Made by a program: the position numbers and the translations under genes. Below are positions 7,493 to 10,377 of a DNA stretch of 10,377 bases, piece by piece. The DNA comes from Pseudomonadota bacterium (GTDB taxonomy: Bacteria; Pseudomonadota; Alphaproteobacteria; Rhizobiales; Rhizobiaceae), in assembly GCA_023451915.1 (NCBI GenBank), contig JAEXXS010000049.1:1-10377 (forward strand), given 5' to 3'. Numbering within the stretch: the stretch's first letter is position 1; the number at the start of each line of letters is the position of its first letter. Under the pieces are notes generated by a model that ran no database searches, had not been told where the DNA came from, and saw nothing but the letters and a program-made list of their open reading frames with translations.

Positions 7493-7500
7493 GACGCGCA

Positions 7501-7505
7501 CCCTC
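7501..7505 (-). promoter_or_regulatory. GNAT ribosome binding site overlapping the yjhX stop
   Basis: GAGGG lies eight bases before the ATG at 7492 and shares bases with the TGA at 7506-7504. Ribosomes finishing YjhX would sit on the GNAT start site. Confidence 0.6.
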
Positions 7506-7758
7506 AACGGTTATTGAGCTGAGCGCGAACATTTTCGCGCCCTTTCAGCGAAATGCGATAGGGACTGCCGGATCGGGATTCGATCAGCCGCTTGCGCCGC
7601 AATTGCTGGAACACAGCCATTGTACAATCAGCGAGCAGATAACCCTCGCGGGTATAGCATTCGATTTCGCAGACGCGTGCGTCTTCGCGGGAGTAGCGGA
7701 TATGACCGCCTTGTGCCAGCACGTGCAAAACGCGCTGTTCGATACGTGAGATATTCAT
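7504..7758 (-). CDS. yjhX: YjhX/TopAI-family protein (UPF0386), putative toxin
   Basis: 84 residues, essentially the family length (E. coli YjhX has 85). From memory it aligns end to end with E. coli YjhX: the N-terminus [18 protein letters not shown], the central [15 protein letters not shown] block (32-46), the winged-helix-like [10 protein letters not shown] segment (50-59), SPYRIS (65-70) and the VRAQLNNR tail (77-84) all have counterparts. E. coli YjhX was renamed TopAI because it binds and inhibits DNA topoisomerase I, and its neighbour YjhQ, a GNAT protein, is the proposed antitoxin. Here the next gene, 11 bases downstream, also encodes a GNAT protein. The start ATG at 7758 fits the family N-terminus but has only a weak AGG about 12 bases upstream, so translation may depend on the leader (7759-7984). 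Whether this homologue is toxic is not shown. Confidence 0.9.
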   Translation of the reverse strand: MNISRIEQRVLHVLAQGGHIRYSREDARVCEIECYTREGYLLADCTMAVFQQLRRKRLIESRSGSPYRISLKGRENVRAQLNNR

Positions 7759-7764
7759 TGTTGT

Positions 7765-7794
7765 TCATGCCTGGATGGAAACCACAACAAGCAT
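7765..7794 (-). other. Possible very short upstream ORF just before yjhX (MLVVVSIQA)
   Basis: ATG at 7794 opens nine codons ending in TGA at 7767-7765, six bases before the yjhX ATG. The ribosome binding site is weak (GAG seven bases upstream). The position would allow translational coupling with yjhX, but an ORF this short can arise by chance. Confidence 0.25.
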
Positions 7795-7864
7795 CAGCAC
7801 TCGCGGACAGCGCATAGCTATCCACGGCCAATGCCGTTCCCGTCCCTGAACATCTGCCCGATCA

Positions 7865-7879
7865 GACGCACCGAGCGTC
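7865..7879 (-). other. Hairpin in the yjhX leader
   Basis: Five-base-pair stem GACGC/GCGTC with a five-base loop (7870-7874), in the transcript between the 8-codon ORF and yjhX. A second small stem (ACGGC-ATTG-GCCGT) lies closer to yjhX. Together they suggest a structured leader, though each is short. Confidence 0.35.
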
Positions 7880-7906
7880 CGTCATCACAGTTCTTGTTCG
7901 GAACGA

Positions 7907-7933
7907 TTAAAGGCTTCCCACAATCCCTAGCAT
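7907..7933 (-). other. Possible leader peptide (MLGIVGSL) upstream of yjhX
   Basis: ATG at 7933 starts eight codons ending with TAA at 7909-7907. AGAGGA (7946-7941) lies seven bases before it, the best-placed ribosome binding site in the whole gap and much better than that of yjhX itself. The same bases form the right arm of a CCTCT-GAA-AGAGG hairpin (7954-7942), so the site can be hidden by folding. It resembles a regulatory leader peptide; E. coli topAI is known to have a translated upstream ORF (toiL). No sequence match to toiL is claimed. Confidence 0.4.
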
Positions 7934-7966
7934 CAACAATTCCTCTTTCAGAGGTGGATAGGTCAA

Positions 7967-7982
7967 AGGGCCGGTCGGCCCT
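7967..7982 (-). terminator. Weak terminator-like hairpin after the hydroxylase gene
   Basis: AGGGCC-GACC-GGCCCT followed by TTTG on the minus strand, 44 bases after the hydroxylase stop. Six GC-rich pairs and a short U-run make a weak terminator. It sits at the expected start of the yjhX transcript, so it may instead be the first stem of that leader. Confidence 0.45.
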
Positions 7983-7990
7983 CTGCGCCA

Positions 7991-8019
7991 CATGTAAGAT
8001 CGCACGGGCCGAAAGTCAA
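7991..8019 (-). promoter_or_regulatory. Candidate sigma-70 promoter for the yjhX-GNAT operon
   Basis: Minus-strand TTGACT (8019-8014, five of six consensus bases) is separated by exactly 17 bases from TACATG (7996-7991). Transcription would start near 7984, giving a leader of about 225 bases before yjhX. It begins only a few bases after the hydroxylase stop codon. The -10 is a moderate match. Confidence 0.45.
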
Positions 8020-8025
8020 ACCCGA

Positions 8026-8862
8026 TCAGGCCTTTGGCTGATTGCGCAGCTTTTCGGCTTCCGCGTAGAACTTCTTTTCCCACTCATTGTGGTTGTCCAG
8101 CCCTTCCTTGATGAAGGGCGTGAAGATGGCGAGGTTCATCAGGCACCAGTTGACGAAACGGGCCGGGAATTTCAACGGCTTCACGAAATCGACGAACAGC
8201 ACCACGCGGGTCTTATCTGTGTGGTTCCACGCTTCATGCTCATAGGCATCGTCGAAGATGAGAACCTTGCCCTCATGCCAATGGCAGACCTGCTTGTCCA
8301 CGCGAATGGCCAGCTTTTCATTCGGCTCCGGTACAATGAGGCCGAGATGCAGGCGCAGCACACCATTATATGGTCCGCGATGCGGCGGCAGATGCTTGCC
8401 CGGTTCGAAGATCGAGAACATCGCCGTGGTCAGGCCCGGGATCTTGTTTACGATGCGCCAGGTTTCCGGGCAGGTCTTGATGTTCTGCTCCGACTTCACG
8501 CCAAAACCGAGCAGGAAGAATGTCTTCCAGCGATTATCGGTGGAAATCGTCTTCACGTCGGTCGAAATATCCTGAAAGGACGGCAGCTCGCTCTGACGCA
8601 GCAGGATCGTGTCCAGTTCCTTGCGGATGGCAGGCCATTCCTTTTCGATCTCCGCAGCCCATGGGAAGGTCGCATTGTCATAAACCGGCGGATTGCCGAG
8701 CTTGGCATATTTCAGATTGAGACCTTCCGCCCAGGAAACGATCCCCATGAAAAACCGGGTGATCTTGCTCGGGCGGTCCATTGCAGCGAGGCCTTCCGTG
8801 CCGAATTTCTGTTTCGGATCAGAGGCTGCCTTATCTTGGATCGAAGTATCGGGATTGGACAT
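8026..8862 (-). CDS. Aspartyl/asparaginyl beta-hydroxylase family dioxygenase, LpxO-like
   Basis: 278-residue Fe(II)/2-oxoglutarate-dependent dioxygenase of PF05118. Family hallmarks are the AMFSIFEPG strand, the first iron histidine in PPHRGPYNG, RLHLGLIVP, the second histidine in DDAYEHEAWNH, and the 2-oxoglutarate-binding arginine in the TRVVLFVDF strand. By similarity from memory the closest known relatives are LpxO enzymes, which 2-hydroxylate lipid A acyl chains, and OlsC, which hydroxylates ornithine lipids in Rhizobium; either is plausible and the sequence does not decide. Unlike Salmonella LpxO I see no N-terminal membrane anchor. The N-terminus is polar, and a hydrophobic stretch (NWCLMNLAIFTPF) near residue 245 could touch the membrane. 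The frame opens at a TTG (8877), but the ATG at 8862 has AAAGAG five to six bases upstream and is preferred. It lies 83 bases after cca on the same strand. Confidence 0.9.
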   Translation of the reverse strand: MSNPDTSIQDKAASDPKQKFGTEGLAAMDRPSKITRFFMGIVSWAEGLNLKYAKLGNPPVYDNATFPWAAEIEKEWPAIRKELDTILLRQSELPSFQDISTDVKTISTDNRWKTFFLLGFGVKSEQNIKTCPETWRIVNKIPGLTTAMFSIFEPGKHLPPHRGPYNGVLRLHLGLIVPEPNEKLAIRVDKQVCHWHEGKVLIFDDAYEHEAWNHTDKTRVVLFVDFVKPLKFPARFVNWCLMNLAIFTPFIKEGLDNHNEWEKKFYAEAEKLRNQPKA

Positions 8863-8945
8863 TTCATGCTCTTTCAAAAATCGGCGCTGACAAGAGTCCC
8901 AGCCATAAACTGATGAAACTACGGCTTAATTTTGCACACAAGCGG

Positions 8946-10217
8946 TCAGCTGTTCATTTTATCGCGATCAAGTTTCTCCAGAAGCGTGGCACGGTCAAGG
9001 CTAAAACCGGAGTCGATCCAGAAAGTTTCAAGCCTGCGCAAGGTCTTCCCCAGACCAGGCCCCTTCTCCACACCGAGCGCCAGAAGATCACCGCCCGTCA
9101 CGGGAAAGACAGGGGCTTCATAATGTTCCGCTGTTTCGAGCAGACGCGAAAAGCCGCCAGCGCGGATCATGGCATCGTCGCTGCCCGCCGCATCGGCACG
9201 CGCCGCCGCATAGGCCAGCTTGATCCGGTCCACCACCGCCTGCTTGCTGCCGCGATAAATGAGCTTCTTCAGGGCCTGTTCGGAAAGCTCCGGCTTGACG
9301 GCATCGGCCCGCGCCCAGGCTTCCAGACGCGCCCGTTCGGCATTGGACATTTTCAGGCGCTTGCCCATTTCTTCCATACGCACGGCATCGGGCGGCACGA
9401 TGCTCTCAAGCCGCAACAGAGGATCGGGCGACCAGCCAAGGTCACCTTCTGAACGCACCAGGCCATGAATGGCGTCGATGCCCCATTTTTCGCTTTCAGG
9501 CAGGACGAGGTTCAAGACACCGCCTTGCCGCATCCACAAAAGGGCGCGCGACGGATCGGGGGCGGACAGGAGCTTCTTCAGCTCCGACCAAACCCGTTCT
9601 GCTGATAGCTGCTCGATCCCATCCTTCAGTCTCGCGCTGGCGCGAAGGCCCTCGGCTTCCGGTCGCCCGGAACCATACCAGGCAAAAAAGCGGAAAAAGC
9701 GCAGGATCCGCAGGTAATCCTCGCGGATTCGCTGTTCGGCATCACCGATGAAACGCAGCGTCCGGGTTTCAATATCGGCAAGTCCGCCGACATGATCGAT
9801 GATTTTGCCGTCCGCCGTCGCATAAAGCGCATTGATGGTGAAATCGCGCCGCTCGGCATCGGTTTTCCAGTCGGTGCCAAACGCAACCTTGGCATGGCGA
9901 CCATCGGTCTCGACATCCTTGCGCAAGGTCGTCACTTCATAGGCATGCCCTTGCACGACGACGGTGATCGTGCCGTGCTCGATACCGGTCGGAACAGGTT
10001 TGAACCCCGCCTCCTCGACCAATCGCACCGTTTCCTGCGGCAGATGCGTGGTGGCAAGATCGACATCGCTGACGGCGGTGCCCAGCAATGTGTTGCGCAC
10101 CGCCCCGCCGACCACGCGCGCTTCGCCGCCGTCGCGGTTCAAGGCCTGGAACAGCGCCTGCAGAGACTTCGACTTTAACCAGGTCGCCGTGTCGGAAATG
10201 TTCACACTATCGCTCAA
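8946..10217 (-). CDS. cca: CCA tRNA nucleotidyltransferase (class II)
   Basis: 423-residue enzyme of the poly(A) polymerase/CCA-adding family, which adds or repairs the 3' CCA end of tRNAs from CTP and ATP. Motifs in order: VGGAVR (36-41) with LLG, the metal-binding D51 and D53 in SDVDLAT, TGIEHGT (78-84), RRDFTINAL (123-131), and the EDYLRILRFFRF helix (166-177) of the neck domain. The C-terminal ~200 residues are the body/tail. The start is a TTG (10217-10215) that overlaps the TGA of the upstream NUDIX gene by four bases (TTGA), a classic translational-coupling arrangement; no better-placed ATG exists near the family N-terminus. A GTG at codon 5 is the alternative. The position usually occupied by Asp in GGxVRD is Asn (N42) here. 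The class II motifs do not show whether it adds the whole CCA or only part. Confidence 0.95.
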   Translation of the reverse strand: MSDSVNISDTATWLKSKSLQALFQALNRDGGEARVVGGAVRNTLLGTAVSDVDLATTHLPQETVRLVEEAGFKPVPTGIEHGTITVVVQGHAYEVTTLRKDVETDGRHAKVAFGTDWKTDAERRDFTINALYATADGKIIDHVGGLADIETRTLRFIGDAEQRIREDYLRILRFFRFFAWYGSGRPEAEGLRASARLKDGIEQLSAERVWSELKKLLSAPDPSRALLWMRQGGVLNLVLPESEKWGIDAIHGLVRSEGDLGWSPDPLLRLESIVPPDAVRMEEMGKRLKMSNAERARLEAWARADAVKPELSEQALKKLIYRGSKQAVVDRIKLAYAAARADAAGSDDAMIRAGGFSRLLETAEHYEAPVFPVTGGDLLALGVEKGPGLGKTLRRLETFWIDSGFSLDRATLLEKLDRDKMNS

Positions 10218-10377
10218 ACGTAGAGCCTTTCATAAAGTCCGCGAATGATCCCGGCGGTAATCCCCCAGATGAATCGCTCGTGATAGGGCATGGCGTAATA
10301 AAAGCGTTCCTTGCCGTTAAACACCCTGCTTTCGCGCCGGTGATTGGCCGGATTCATCAGGAAAGACAATGGCACCT
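10214..10377 (-). CDS. NUDIX hydrolase, CoA pyrophosphatase-like (C-terminal fragment, cut by window edge)
   Basis: Only the last 53 codons are in the window; the NUDIX box itself lies beyond the right edge. The fragment contains VPLSFLMNPANHRRESRVF, then RFYYAMPYHERFIWGITAG and a C-terminal YERLY. This tail is characteristic of the YeaB/NudL-type NUDIX enzymes that hydrolyse coenzyme A and its derivatives. The identification rests on the tail alone. Its TGA (10216-10214) overlaps the TTG start of cca, so the two are cotranscribed and probably translationally coupled, a pairing common in Rhizobiales. Confidence 0.85.
   Translation of the reverse strand, partial: VPLSFLMNPANHRRESRVFNGKERFYYAMPYHERFIWGITAGIIRGLYERLYV

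Noticed and set aside
7628..7831. Minus-strand open frame starting upstream of yjhX and running into it in another frame
   Set aside because: It overlaps most of yjhX out of frame. The yjhX frame carries the family sequence, and this one has no recognisable domain.
7831..8913. Plus-strand open frame of 360 codons
   Set aside because: Antisense to the LpxO-like hydroxylase, whose catalytic motifs are clear. The composition is that of a complementary-strand shadow.
8863..8945. Possible promoter between cca and the hydroxylase gene
   Set aside because: AT-rich stretches are present, but I could not find a -35/-10 pair with sensible spacing; the hydroxylase may be read from the cca operon.

Overview
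The window looks like chromosomal core sequence from an alphaproteobacterium of the Hyphomicrobiales, most probably the Brucella/Ochrobactrum group. The basis is moderately high G+C, HemF, TrmL and CCA-enzyme sequences of the type I associate with that group, the NUDIX-cca gene pair, and a secreted NUP-type purine nucleoside protein. This assignment is from memory of the families, not from a search. I see no insertion sequence, phage gene, tRNA, rRNA or CRISPR array.

Layout, left to right. (1) Positions 1-3603, minus strand: two tandem ABC half-transporters (membrane domain plus ATPase in each). The promoter-distal one runs off the left edge. They are clearly paralogous and probably work as a pair. 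(2) Positions 3778-5414, plus strand: trmL (tRNA wobble 2'-O-methyltransferase), then an exported NUP-family protein, closed by a strong bidirectional terminator. (3) Positions 5537-5797, minus strand: a small conserved-looking protein of unknown function. (4) Positions 6050-6964, plus strand: hemF (oxygen-dependent coproporphyrinogen III oxidase), with a terminator shared with the convergent operon to its right. (5) Positions 6998-7758, minus strand: a two-gene operon encoding a YjhX/TopAI-family protein and a GNAT acetyltransferase. This is the arrangement of the E. coli topAI-yjhQ toxin-antitoxin pair. Its 267-base upstream gap holds a good promoter candidate, small hairpins and two very short ORFs, one of them with a strong ribosome binding site. 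(6) Positions 8026-8862, minus strand: an LpxO-like aspartyl/asparaginyl beta-hydroxylase family dioxygenase. (7) Positions 8946-10377, minus strand: cca and the 3' end of a NUDIX CoA-pyrophosphatase-like gene, joined by a 4-base TTGA stop/start overlap.

Most of this is housekeeping: tRNA maturation and modification (cca, trmL), haem synthesis (hemF), nucleotide clean-up (NUDIX), purine nucleoside handling (NUP), envelope lipid modification and export. The part most worth a second look is the YjhX-GNAT operon and its apparently structured leader with short upstream ORFs. It resembles, in architecture only, the regulated leader described for E. coli topAI.

Several starts are set later than the longest open frame because a ribosome binding site and family similarity point to an internal ATG (the 86-residue protein, HemF, GNAT, the hydroxylase). 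cca is kept at a TTG because of the overlap with the upstream stop.
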